Shown one piece after another: positions 31,165-38,511 of a DNA stretch of 64,000 bases. Under the pieces are notes generated by a model. That model ran no database searches and was not told the origin of the DNA. It saw only the letters and a list, made by a program, of their open reading frames with translations. This DNA comes from Opitutia bacterium. GTDB taxonomy: Bacteria; Verrucomicrobiota; Verrucomicrobiia; Opitutales; Opitutaceae. Numbering within the stretch: position 1 is the stretch's first letter; each line of letters begins with the position of its first letter. The position numbers and the translations under genes were made by a program. Location: NCBI GenBank assembly GCA_016187945.1, contig JACPIT010000005.1, positions 1,302,001 through 1,366,000 on the forward strand, in the 5' to 3' direction.

Positions 31165-32415
31165 CTACGCCGGACCGATTAGAAATCCTGCCGCCGCGCT
31201 TCCCGCCACGACCGCCCACACCGGCACGCGCGGGGCGAGCAACGCGAGAAACGCAACGGCGGTCAGCGCGGCGCTGCGCCAATCGCCGAACGCGGCCGCG
31301 CCGATCGGATGGATGAGCGCGGCGAGCAGCAGGCCGACGACCGCGGCGTTCGCGCCGCGAAGCGCGGCTTGCGCGCGAGCGTCGCGGCGGAGCGTTTGCC
31401 AGAACGGCAGCACGGCGGCGACGAGCAGCAGGCCGGGGAGAAAAATCCACAGCGTCGCCCACGCGCCACCGAGCACGCCCGAGGTCGACGCGCCGAGGGA
31501 TCCCGCGAAGGAAAACAGCGGCCCCGGCATCGCCTGCGCGGCGCCGTAGCCGGCGAGAAACTGCTCGGAGCTGAGCGCACCCGGCGCGACGAACTCGCGT
31601 TCGAGCAGCGGGAGCACGACATGTCCGCCGCCGAACACCAGCGCGCCCGCGCGGTAGCATTTGTCCGCCAGCGCGGCCGCCGGCGAATAGGGCGTAATAC
31701 GCCCTATTGCCGGGAGGGCGACGAGCAGGGCGACGAACACAGCCAGGAGGATCGCGGAGGTGCGGAAGGTGCGGAAGGAACCTGGGCGCGGTGCACGCGC
31801 TCCGCCGTTTTCGGATTGCGCAGCGTTCGCTCTTTCCTCTCCGGGTGAGGGCGCCCGGTCCACCGCGGGGCGACCGAAAAACGCGAAGCCGACCGCGGCG
31901 CCGATGGCGATCACGGCGAGTTGCATCCACACGAACGGGAGCAGTAGCAGCGCGGCGGCGCTGGCGACGACGAGTGCGGAGCGCGGGGCGTCGGGCGCGA
32001 GCGAGCGCCACATCGCGAGCACGGCCTGCGCGACCACGGCGACGGCGGCGAGTTTCAGGCCGTGCAGCCAGCCGGTGCCGAGCAGTGCGCTGAGTTTTCC
32101 GGCGCCGAGCGCGAACGCGATCATCAGCGCCGCGGACGGCAGCGTGAAACCGATCCACGCGGCGATGCCGCCGGCCCAGCCGCGCCAGAGGTAGCCGAGA
32201 CCGAAACCGGTCTGGCTGCTCGCGGGGCCGGGGAGGAATTGGCAGAGCGCGACGAGGTCGGCGTAGTGCGGCTCGTCGATCCAACCGCGTCGCTCGACGT
32301 AGTCGCGCCGGAAATAGGCGAGGTGCGCGATCGGCCCGCCGAACGACGTGCAGCCGAGCCGCAGCGCGGCGAGGAAGATTTGCGGAATGGTCGGAGGGGT
32401 GGCCACGAGAAACAC
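31165..32415 (-). CDS. chrA: Chromate transporter ChrA (two-domain, long-chain)
   Basis: A 416-residue CHR-family transporter with two homologous halves: the first with RLGCTSFGGPIAHLAYF and LCQFLPGPASSQ, the second with AGALVFGGGHVVLPLLERE and GYGAAQAMPGPLFSFAG. Both GGP/GGG and PGP motifs that mark the CHR family are kept. It should export chromate or a related anion. The linker between the halves is made of repeat-like DNA: APSPGEERANAAQSENGG, a nine-base repeat (SFRTFRTS) and a palindrome (ITPYSP), see separate entries. GTG start at 32415 or 32406. Confidence 0.93.
   Translation of the reverse strand: MFLVATPPTIPQIFLAALRLGCTSFGGPIAHLAYFRRDYVERRGWIDEPHYADLVALCQFLPGPASSQTGFGLGYLWRGWAGGIAAWIGFTLPSAALMIAFALGAGKLSALLGTGWLHGLKLAAVAVVAQAVLAMWRSLAPDAPRSALVVASAAALLLLPFVWMQLAVIAIGAAVGFAFFGRPAVDRAPSPGEERANAAQSENGGARAPRPGSFRTFRTSAILLAVFVALLVALPAIGRITPYSPAAALADKCYRAGALVFGGGHVVLPLLEREFVAPGALSSEQFLAGYGAAQAMPGPLFSFAGSLGASTSGVLGGAWATLWIFLPGLLLVAAVLPFWQTLRRDARAQAALRGANAAVVGLLLAALIHPIGAAAFGDWRSAALTAVAFLALLAPRVPVWAVVAGSAAAGFLIGPA
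31695..31776. repeat. Palindrome and 9-base repeat inside chrA
   Basis: AATAGGGCGTA-A-TACGCCCTATT is an 11-bp perfect palindrome near 31688-31710. GGTGCGGAA occurs twice in tandem at 31759-31776 and is translated as FRTFRT. Both lie in the inter-domain linker of chrA and keep the frame. Confidence 0.75.
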
Positions 32416-32441
32416 GAAGAGCCCAGCGCTTCAGCCTGCCG

Positions 32442-32463
32442 GGTGGAGCGGCTATAGCCGCCC
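32442..32463 (+). repeat. GGTGGA-headed palindrome
   Basis: GGTGGAGCGGCTATAGCCGC, then CC, in the gap between divergent chrA and the pseudouridine synthase gene. No partner nearby. Confidence 0.65.
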
Positions 32464-32529
32464 GTTTCCGGCAGCGCTTCGAGCACATTTTTTGTGACTT
32501 TTTGTGGCAATCGTTCGGAATGGTCCGCG

Positions 32530-33105
32530 GTGCTTCTCGCCCTGCACAAACCCTACGGCGTCCTCTCGCAATTCACGCCCGAGCCCGGCTCGCGCTGGCG
32601 GACGCTCGCAGAGTTCGGTTTGCCGAAAAACGTCTACGCGCTCGGCCGGCTCGACGCGGACAGCGAGGGTCTGCTGCTGCTGAGCGACGAAGCGGGGCTC
32701 AACTCGCGGCTGCTCGACCCCGAGCACGGGCACCGGCGCGAGTATTGGGTGCAGGTGGAACGCATCCCGAGCGACGAGACGCTGGCGCAGCTCGCGCGAG
32801 GGGTGACGATCGGCGACTACCGCACGCAACCGTGCCGCGCGCGACGGCTCGAGCCGGCGCCGGCGCTGCCGCCGCGCGACCCGCCGATCCGCGCGCGGAA
32901 GAACGTGCCGGATTGCTGGCTGGCGCTGGAGCTCTCCGAGGGGAAAAACCGGCAGGTGCGCCGCATGACGGCGGCGGTGGGGCATCCGACGTTGCGCCTC
33001 GTGCGCGCGCGGATCGGCGCGCTCGCGCTGGAGTCGCTTGGGCTCGCGCCGGGCCGGTGGCGCGAGTTGACGCGGGCGGAGCGCGAGGCGGTGTTCGCAG
33101 GTTAG
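32530..33105 (+). CDS. rluE: 23S rRNA pseudouridine synthase, RluE type (RsuA family)
   Basis: A 191-residue RsuA-family enzyme without the S4 domain. It shows LALHKPYGVLSQFTPE, the catalytic Asp in ALGRLDADSEGLLLL, YWVQVERIPS and the C-terminal SEGKNRQVRRMTAAVGHPTL. Lack of S4 and the SQFT segment point to the RluE branch, which modifies U2457 in 23S rRNA. GTG 32530 aligns with the family N-terminus; a longer frame from GTG 32494 would add 12 residues derived from a T-rich repeat. Confidence 0.9.
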   Translation: MLLALHKPYGVLSQFTPEPGSRWRTLAEFGLPKNVYALGRLDADSEGLLLLSDEAGLNSRLLDPEHGHRREYWVQVERIPSDETLAQLARGVTIGDYRTQPCRARRLEPAPALPPRDPPIRARKNVPDCWLALELSEGKNRQVRRMTAAVGHPTLRLVRARIGALALESLGLAPGRWRELTRAEREAVFAG

Positions 33106-33142
33106 AGCGGTTTCGGAAAGAGGGCGGCCGCGCCGTTCGAGG

Positions 33143-33202
33143 GTAGGGCGCGGACTCCGCGCCGCGCCGCGGCGGGCGGCTCGTCGGGACGACTCGCCCT
33201 AC
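33143..33202. repeat. GTAG palindrome pair of two different sequences
   Basis: GTAGGGCGCGGACTCCGCGC starts at 33143; inverted partner GGCTCGTCGGGACGACTCGC, then CCTAC, ends at 33202. The right element is the same as the one inside the WD40 gene (ending 37377). Confidence 0.8.
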
Positions 33203-33250
33203 CTGTCGCCGCGGCGGCGGCGACGCTTTGCCTCGAGGCGCTCGGACGGG

Positions 33251-33604
33251 CTACAAACTCGCTTGAGCCGGAGCGGCGGGACCGGTGGTCGCGGAAAGTG
33301 CGGCAGAGAGTTGGCGGCGGAATTTTCGCGAGGACACGCGGAGGCGGAGGACGCGGCGCGTCACGCGCGCGTTGTGCGGGTGCTGTTGGAAATCCGCGGC
33401 ATCGATCGCGAAGTCGCGCAGGCTGTGCGCGCGGCCGACGCTGCGGATGAATTCGAGATCGGCGGCGAAAAAGTCCGGCACGAGCCGCAGCAGCGGGTAG
33501 ACCAGCCGGGCGTGCAGCGGGAGCGCGCGGAGCAGCGCATGCCTCGCAAACGCGGGTTCCGCGAGAGCGTGGTGCGAGCAGTAGCGTTCGGCGATGGAGC
33601 GCAT
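33251..33604 (-). CDS. Conserved hypothetical helical protein
   Basis: A 117-residue protein. The core reads IAERYCSHHALAEPAFARHA, LLRALPLHARLVYPLLRLV and DFFAADLEFIRSVGRAHSLR, strongly helical and with codon use like real genes here; the end (TTGPAAPAQASL) is low-complexity. I cannot name the family. ATG 33604 was chosen over 33709 because upstream residues are arginine/proline-rich. Divergent from arsM. Confidence 0.6.
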   Translation of the reverse strand: MRSIAERYCSHHALAEPAFARHALLRALPLHARLVYPLLRLVPDFFAADLEFIRSVGRAHSLRDFAIDAADFQQHPHNARVTRRVLRLRVSSRKFRRQLSAALSATTGPAAPAQASL

Positions 33605-33792
33605 GCGGGGGCGGAGCCCACGAGCACATCCCGGGCCAGACGAAGGGAGACTGACGAGCGGGCGCGGGCGGTTGACGAACGGCGCGTGCGCTTCGCGCCG
33701 GCGGGGCACGACCCGGAAGCAGCGCGACGGGAGCCGTTTTTCTGCGTCCTTTCGAGCCGGGCTGCGTCTGCCTGAAGTGAACCGATTCCTTT

Positions 33793-34698
33793 ATGAAAAT
33801 TCCCTCTCCCGACACGATTCGTGACTACGTCCGCCAGCGCTACGGCGCGATCGCGGAACAATCCGGCGCCGCCGATGCCGGCGGCTGCTGCGGCGGCGCT
33901 CCGCAACGCGATGCGTCTGCGTGCTGCGCGGCCGATGAATCCGCCAAGGCGGCCGGACAGAGCGGCTGCGGGTGCGGCTCCGGAGATGCCGCGGCTGCCG
34001 GCGGCGGCTGTTGCAGCGGCGCGCCGGGCGCCTCGTATGCGAGCCAGCTCGGCTACAGCGTGGACGAGCAGGCGGCAGTCCCGGACGGGGCGGACCTCGG
34101 CCTCGGTTGCGGCAACCCGCTCGCGCTCGCGGGCATCAAATCCGGCGAAACCGTGCTCGATCTCGGGAGCGGCGCGGGGTTCGACGCCCTGCTCGCCGCG
34201 CGGGCGCTGGCCGGCACGGGTCGCGTGATCGGGGTCGACATGACTCCGGAGATGATCGCCAAGGCTCGACGCAATGCCGCCAAAGCCGGTGCGGCGAACA
34301 TCGAGTTTCGTCTCGGCGAAATCGAGGCGCTGCCCCTGGGCGACGCGACCGTGGACCTCATCATCTCGAATTGCGTGGTCAATCTCTCGCCGGACAAGCC
34401 ACGCGTGTTCGCCGAGGCGTTTCGCGTGCTGAAGCCGGGCGGTCGGCTGGCCATCGCGGACGTCGTGGCGACGCGCCCGCTGCCGGACGCGTTGCGCGCG
34501 AAGCTGCCGCTGATCGGCGCCTGTATCGGCGGAGCCTCGCTGGTGACAGAGCTGCGGGCGATGCTGGCGGCGGCCGGTTTCTCCGCGATCGAGATCGCGC
34601 TGAAGGAGAATTCGCGGAAAGTGATCGCGCAGTGGGGCGACGACCCGGCGATTGCGGATTACCTTGTTTCCGCCACGATAGCCGCCCGGAAAAGCTGA
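33793..34698 (+). CDS. arsM: Arsenite S-adenosylmethionine methyltransferase ArsM
   Basis: A 301-residue class I methyltransferase. SAM-binding motif GETVLDLGSGAGFDALLAAR, then VIGVDMTPEMIAKAR, and the ArsM signature IISNCVVNLSPDKPRVFAEA; IGACIGGA carries the later Cys. Between residues 30 and 75 it has an extra Ala/Gly-rich insert with eight Cys (C32, C33, C44, C45, C59, C61, C73, C74), placed where the family normally has a short linker. Such pairs could bind As(III) before transfer. The ECF sigma factor gene starts 70 bases downstream. Confidence 0.92.
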   Translation: MKIPSPDTIRDYVRQRYGAIAEQSGAADAGGCCGGAPQRDASACCAADESAKAAGQSGCGCGSGDAAAAGGGCCSGAPGASYASQLGYSVDEQAAVPDGADLGLGCGNPLALAGIKSGETVLDLGSGAGFDALLAARALAGTGRVIGVDMTPEMIAKARRNAAKAGAANIEFRLGEIEALPLGDATVDLIISNCVVNLSPDKPRVFAEAFRVLKPGGRLAIADVVATRPLPDALRAKLPLIGACIGGASLVTELRAMLAAAGFSAIEIALKENSRKVIAQWGDDPAIADYLVSATIAARKS

Positions 34699-34768
34699 TC
34701 ATGGGCGCTCACTCGAAATCGCCGGTTCCCTCGTGCTCCGCCGCCTGCGCGGCGGACGGCGCCTCGCC

Positions 34769-35323
34769 ATGACCGCGACGGCTTTCGATTCCGGAGTGCT
34801 GTCGTTCGCGCCGCGCTTGCGGGCGTTCATCCGCCGCCGCGTGCGCGACGATGCGCTCGCCGACGACCTCACGCAGGAGGCGCTGCTGAAAGTATACCGT
34901 TCGCGCGCCACGCTGCGGGACGACACGCGGCTCGAGGCCTGGCTTTACCAGATCGCGCGTGGTGTGGTGATCGACGATTACCGCCGCCGGCGGCCGCAGC
35001 AGGAGTTGCCCGCGGCGCTCGCGATCGAGCGGCCGGACGAGGCGGCGGCGTTGCGGGCGCGCGTCGCGCAATCGGTGAAACGCTTTCTGGCCGAACTGCC
35101 CGAGGCGTATCGCGAACCGGTGCGGCTGGCGGAGATCGAAGGCGTGCCGCTCGCGCGCATCGCGCTGCGGCTCGACCTCTCGCTCACCGCGGTGAAGTCG
35201 CGCGTGCGGCGCGGTCGGGCGATGCTGAAGAAGAAACTGCAGGACTGCTGTCGCTTCGAATTCGATGCGCTTGGCCAGGTCATCGGCTGCGAGCGCCGGC
35301 AGCGGCGGTGCGACTGCGATTGA
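34769..35323 (+). CDS. ECF sigma factor (SigZ-like) with C-terminal Cys cluster
   Basis: A 184-residue sigma factor. Region 2 contains DDLTQEALLKVYRSR and EAWLYQIARGVVIDDYRRRR; region 4 contains LPEAYREPVRLAEIEGVPLA and SLTAVKSRVRRGRAML. After region 4 it has QDCCRFEFDALGQVIGCERR and a final CDCD, a Cys-rich tail as in SigZ-type sigma factors. No anti-sigma gene follows, so the Cys tail may itself sense metal, arsenic or redox state; this is inference. Co-directional with arsM. Confidence 0.88.
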   Translation: MTATAFDSGVLSFAPRLRAFIRRRVRDDALADDLTQEALLKVYRSRATLRDDTRLEAWLYQIARGVVIDDYRRRRPQQELPAALAIERPDEAAALRARVAQSVKRFLAELPEAYREPVRLAEIEGVPLARIALRLDLSLTAVKSRVRRGRAMLKKKLQDCCRFEFDALGQVIGCERRQRRCDCD

Positions 35324-35335
35324 GCGGGAGGCGCG

Positions 35336-36235
35336 TCAGCCCCGCGCGGGTTGCGGCACGACTCGAAGGAAACGCGGCGCGACGACGCAGAGCACGAGTC
35401 CCGCGATCACGAACGCGGCGGCCTGGAGTTTCCAGCCGGGCAGTGTTTCGCCGAGGTAGAGCGCCGAGCTCAGCATGCCGAACACCGGCACGAGCAGCGT
35501 GAAGGGCGTGACGGTCGAGGCCGGGTAGTGAGACAGCAGCCAGCTCCACGCCGTGTAGGCGACGAGGGTGGAAAGATAGGCGGTGTAGGCGACGCTCAGC
35601 CACGTCGTCGCACCGGCGTGGGCGAGGCCGTGCACGATCGCCTCGCGGCCCTCGAAGACGAGCGAAGCGAGTCCCATCGGCAGCGGCACGACGAGCCCGC
35701 CCCACACGACGAGCGCGAGCGGGTTGACCTTGCCGAGGCGGCGTGAGGTGACGTTGGCGAAGGCCCAAGAAATCGCGGCGAGCAGCACGCACGCGAAGCC
35801 CGCCACGGTCACGTCGCCGCCGGTGTGCCGCGCGACGACGAAAAAACCCGCCGCCGCCACGAGGGCGCCGGCGACCTGGACGGCGCGCACGCGTTCGCCG
35901 AGCATGACGACCGAAAGCGCGAGCGAGACGAACACCTGGAATTGCAGCAGCAGCGACGCGAGGCCGGCGGGCATGCCGAGTTTCATGCCGAGAAACATGA
36001 ACGCGAATTGCGCCGCGAACATCGCGAAGCCGTAGGTGAGCAACTGGCGCCACGTGATCGCCGGGCGCGGCAGGAAAAACACCAGCGGCAGCGACACGAA
36101 CACGAAACGCACGGCGCACAGCAGCAGCGGCGGCAGTTCCACGAGTGCGAGTTTGATCGCGACGAAATTGGAACCCCAGATCGCGACGATGAGGATCGCG
36201 AGCAAGGCGTGGCGCAGCGGCAGCGTGGAAGGCAT
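35336..36235 (-). CDS. EamA/DMT-superfamily exporter
   Basis: A 299-residue transporter with ten helices in two EamA repeats: AILIVAIWGSNFVAIKLALVE opens the first (quoted in part), and ACVLLAAISWAFANVTSRR opens the second, with the typical end LGETLPGWKLQAAAFVIAG. The opening resembles amino-acid/metabolite exporters of the EamA (YdeD) type. Convergent with the sigma factor gene (12 bases between stops). ATG 36235 starts directly before the first helix. Confidence 0.9.
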   Translation of the reverse strand: MPSTLPLRHALLAILIVAIWGSNFVAIKLALVELPPLLLCAVRFVFVSLPLVFFLPRPAITWRQLLTYGFAMFAAQFAFMFLGMKLGMPAGLASLLLQFQVFVSLALSVVMLGERVRAVQVAGALVAAAGFFVVARHTGGDVTVAGFACVLLAAISWAFANVTSRRLGKVNPLALVVWGGLVVPLPMGLASLVFEGREAIVHGLAHAGATTWLSVAYTAYLSTLVAYTAWSWLLSHYPASTVTPFTLLVPVFGMLSSALYLGETLPGWKLQAAAFVIAGLVLCVVAPRFLRVVPQPARG

Positions 36236-36356
36236 GGCGCGCAACGTTCGGCGGCTCGCGTGGCGGCGCAACCGGTTTACGCGTTCTAGCGAATCTGCTT
36301 GCGGCTAATCCGACCGGCACAGTGCGAGGCCTGTGGCGAGAGCGGAACGCGCGTGG

Positions 36357-36451
36357 GTAGAGCCGGTCTTTGACCGGCTGGTTGGTATCGGGATTCGTGG
36401 AAAATGCGCGCGAGCGTCGGCGGGCCGAAGCCGGTCGAAGACCGGCTCTAC
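36357..36451. repeat. GTAG palindrome pair (AGCCGGTCTTTGACCGG type)
   Basis: GTAGAGCCGGTCTTTGACCG, then GCTGG, starts at 36357; the inverted copy GCCGGTCGAAGACCGGCTCTAC, quoted without its first bases, ends at 36451, nine bases from the WD40 gene stop. Confidence 0.85.
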
Positions 36452-36459
36452 CTCGAAGC

Positions 36460-37572
36460 TCAATCCGTCTTGAAGACGAAGACGTGACCGTTCGCGGTGC
36501 CGACGGCGAGGAGCGCGTCGTCGGCGCGCCAGGCGAACTTCGTCGCGGCCGACGGCATTTTCACCTCGGCGAAGAGCGGGTTCTTGCGCGACGGAGCCCA
36601 GAGCGAGAACTCGCCTTCGGCGGAGCCGCTGGCGAGGAGGCCGTGGGCGTTTTGAAACGCTACGGCGACGACGCGCGCGTTGTGCGGGAGCATCATCGGC
36701 TCGCGGCCTTCGGGGCCGGCGCCGCTGCAATCCCACACGCACGCGTCGCGCCCGCCGCCGGTGGCGAGCCACTTCGAGTCGTGCGAGAAGGAGAGTTCCT
36801 TGAGCCGAGTCTCGTAGCCGCTCATGTGCAGCTCGAGATCGTCGGCGGGCGCCCAGAGGTGCACGGCGTTGTCGTGGCAACCGGCGACGAGCCAGCGGCG
36901 GTCGGGCGACCACGCGAGGGCGTAGATGGCGTTGCCGTAGGCGAACTCTTTTTCGAGGGCGAACGTCGCGGCGTTCCAGAGCGAGACGTGGCCGAAGCAG
37001 GCGGAGGCGAGGAGAGGCGAGTTGAGAGTTGAGGGCTGAGAGTTGAGAGACGGCGCGGCGGCGAGGGCGGCGATGGTTTTCGGAGCGGCGGGAAACGTGT
37101 GCGCGATCGAACCGTCGGAGTTCAGGGCGACGAGTTTTTTCCCCGCCGCGGCAAAAATCCGTTGGATGTTGGATGTCGGGGGTTGGAGGTTTCCTGGCGC
37201 GAGCCAGGCCAGATGTTCGACCCAGGCGGTGCCGAGTTTCGTCTCGGCGATTTGCGCGCCGGTGGCGGGGTTCCAGAGGCGCACGCAACCGTCCTGGCCG
37301 CCGGAGGCGAGGAGGTGGGGCGAGTCCTCCGGACGAGCCGAGGGTGAGCGCGGCTCGTCGGGGACGACTCGCCCTACCGCCGGCATCCATGCGAGGCAGT
37401 TGGCGCCATCGGCGTGGCCGGGCAACGTGTGCTTCACCGCGCCGGTGGCGGCGTCGTAGAGCGTGATGCCGCCGGCGGCGGACGCGGCCGCGAGGAGCGA
37501 ACCGTCGGGCGACCAGGCGAGGTCGATCGCGTAGTCGTCGAGAGTGGCGGCCCAGTGTTTGGCGAAATTCAT
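36460..37572 (-). CDS. WD40-repeat protein with three repeat-element insertions
   Basis: A 370-residue cytoplasmic beta-propeller with about seven WD40 blades: AIDLAWSPDGSLLAAAS, LLASGGQDGCVRLWNPATG, IYALAWSPDRRWLVAGCHDN, LSFSHDSKWLATGGGRDA, LLASGSAEGEFSLWAPS and KFAWRADDALLAVGTANGHV. Scaffold or assembly role is usual; no enzyme domain. Three blade-connecting loops carry peptides translated from dispersed DNA repeats: AVGRVVPDEPRSPSARPEDS (residues ~65-85, a GTAG palindrome pair), LQPPTSNIQRIF (residues ~126-138, TTGGATG array) and SLNSQPSTLNS (residues ~173-184, TTGAGAG array). All keep the frame and contain no stop. Confidence 0.85.
   Translation of the reverse strand: MNFAKHWAATLDDYAIDLAWSPDGSLLAAASAAGGITLYDAATGAVKHTLPGHADGANCLAWMPAVGRVVPDEPRSPSARPEDSPHLLASGGQDGCVRLWNPATGAQIAETKLGTAWVEHLAWLAPGNLQPPTSNIQRIFAAAGKKLVALNSDGSIAHTFPAAPKTIAALAAAPSLNSQPSTLNSPLLASACFGHVSLWNAATFALEKEFAYGNAIYALAWSPDRRWLVAGCHDNAVHLWAPADDLELHMSGYETRLKELSFSHDSKWLATGGGRDACVWDCSGAGPEGREPMMLPHNARVVAVAFQNAHGLLASGSAEGEFSLWAPSRKNPLFAEVKMPSAATKFAWRADDALLAVGTANGHVFVFKTD
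37022..37049 (-). repeat. 7-base-period array in the WD40 gene (TTGAGAG type)
   Basis: TTGAGAG, TTGAGGG, CTGAGAG, TTGAGAG; identical over 31 bases to 29961-29991 in the TonB receptor gene, and read in the same frame. Confidence 0.92.
37162..37189 (-). repeat. 7-base-period array in the WD40 gene (TTGGATG type)
   Basis: TTGGATG, TTGGATG, TCGGGGG, TTGGAGG; translated on the minus strand as PPTSNIQ. Only copy of this sequence in the window. Confidence 0.85.
37316..37377 (-). repeat. GTAG palindrome pair inside the WD40 gene
   Basis: The minus strand reads GTAGGGCGAGTCGTCCCCGA, then CGAGCCGCG, from 37377; a decayed inverted partner GCGAGTCCTCCGGACGAGCC lies at 37320-37339. The TAG of the head is out of frame, so translation passes through. 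Confidence 0.85.
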
Positions 37573-37637
37573 TCGCCGTGAACGTGCGCGGCCCGCGGTG
37601 GCGCGCAAGGCGCGAGTCGCGCGCCGGCCCGCGGCGA

Positions 37638-37853
37638 CTACGGCCTGATCGTGGGTGGCTTGATTCGGGGCGGGACGATTACCGGCGGCTGGATCGTGGG
37701 CGGACGAATCGTGGGCGGCGTGATCGCAGGCGGGCTGATCTTGGGCGGGTGGATTTCGGGGAGGCGGATTGCGGGCGGATCGATCTTGGGTGGCGAGATC
37801 GACGGCACGCGTGGAGCGGGAGGAACGGGCGGGTTCGGCGCTTCTGAATTCAT
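37638..37853 (-). CDS. Small proline-rich PPxIx-repeat protein
   Basis: A 71-residue protein built from a 15-base tandem repeat. After MNSEAPNPPVPPAPRVPSI it shows ten consecutive five-residue units of the form PP-x-I-x (PPKID, PPAIR, LPEIH, PPKIS, PPAIT, PPTIR, PPTIQ, PPVIV, PPRIK, PPTIR). Such regular Pro/Ile pentads would form an extended or polyproline-type rod. No family known to me. It is 177 bases downstream of the R-body group on the same strand and may belong to it. The opposite strand frame would give GGxIx repeats but lacks a good start. Confidence 0.55.
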   Translation of the reverse strand: MNSEAPNPPVPPAPRVPSISPPKIDPPAIRLPEIHPPKISPPAITPPTIRPPTIQPPVIVPPRIKPPTIRP

Positions 37854-38030
37854 GACGCAGCAATATAGGACCGGCACGGAAGAGCAGGATAATTTTCCGC
37901 GCGATGCGACGGACTACGACGCGCGAGCTGGCTGGCCACGGTAAACGGCGCGCGAGTCGCGGCGGTCGGCCGGACTCGCGCAATCGGAGGTTGAGGCGCT
38001 TGGCCCGTCCGGCGAACACCTCGCGCCGGC

Positions 38031-38270
38031 TCAGTTCGCGGGTGGAGTTGGAGGGATCGCGGGCGATTGCGCCTGCGGAGGGATTGTTTGCACGGCTTGC
38101 CGGACGGCGTTGTCGGCAGCGGCCATCGCGGCGCTGGCGGCAGCCATGGCTTGATTCGCCGCGGTGTTGGCCGATTGCATCGCTTGCTGGATGGCGTCGT
38201 TGGGCAAAGTCACCGCGGTGCGCGACGTCGGGTCGATGGGGGTGTTGGCGGGAGGCGTGGGTGTGGGCAT
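38031..38270 (-). CDS. Small Ala/Gln-rich protein of the R-body locus
   Basis: A 79-residue protein: Pro/Thr-rich start (MPTPTPPANTPIDPTSRTAV), then a long amphipathic Ala/Gln/Met helix (DAIQQAMQSANTAANQAM, then AAASAAMAAADNAVRQAV), and a Pro-rich end. It is not a clear RebB, but the helix composition matches small R-body proteins, and its ATG lies 4 bases after the stop of the RebB-like gene upstream, so it is translated from the same message. Possibly a RebC/RebD-type accessory, by context only. Confidence 0.6.
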   Translation of the reverse strand: MPTPTPPANTPIDPTSRTAVTLPNDAIQQAMQSANTAANQAMAAASAAMAAADNAVRQAVQTIPPQAQSPAIPPTPPAN

Positions 38271-38274
38271 GGGG

Positions 38275-38511
38275 TCAGGGTTTTGGAGTGGGTGTGGGGG
38301 CGAGGGCGAGGAGTTGCGCGCAGGCGGCGGTGGTGGCGGCTTCGTTTTGCATCTGGCTGCGCTGCTGGGCGGCGACGGCATTGTGCAGGGCGAGGCCGAG
38401 AGTCTGGGCGGAGACGACGCGGAGCGTCGAACGCGAGTGGGCCGCGGCGGTGTCGATCGTGAACATCTGGGCGAGTCTCACGGCGTCGGTGATCTGATCG
38501 TTGACGGTCAT
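38275..38511 (-). CDS. RebB-family R-body protein, divergent
   Basis: A 78-residue protein starting MTVNDQITDAVRLAQMFTID, with the RebB core NDQITDAV, the second segment LGLALHNAVAAQQRSQMQNE and the final AATTAACAQLLALAP. It is clearly related to the three RebB copies upstream, but has lost the GNLYQATAQAL segment. Its ATG overlaps the stop of the protease-domain gene (ATGA), so the two are translationally coupled. Confidence 0.8.
   Translation of the reverse strand: MTVNDQITDAVRLAQMFTIDTAAAHSRSTLRVVSAQTLGLALHNAVAAQQRSQMQNEAATTAACAQLLALAPTPTPKP

Noticed and set aside
37651-37944. Plus-strand frame with GGxIx repeats
   Set aside because: It is the antisense of the PPxIx repeats; the minus-strand frame has an ATG start and sits in line with the R-body genes. 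Some doubt remains.
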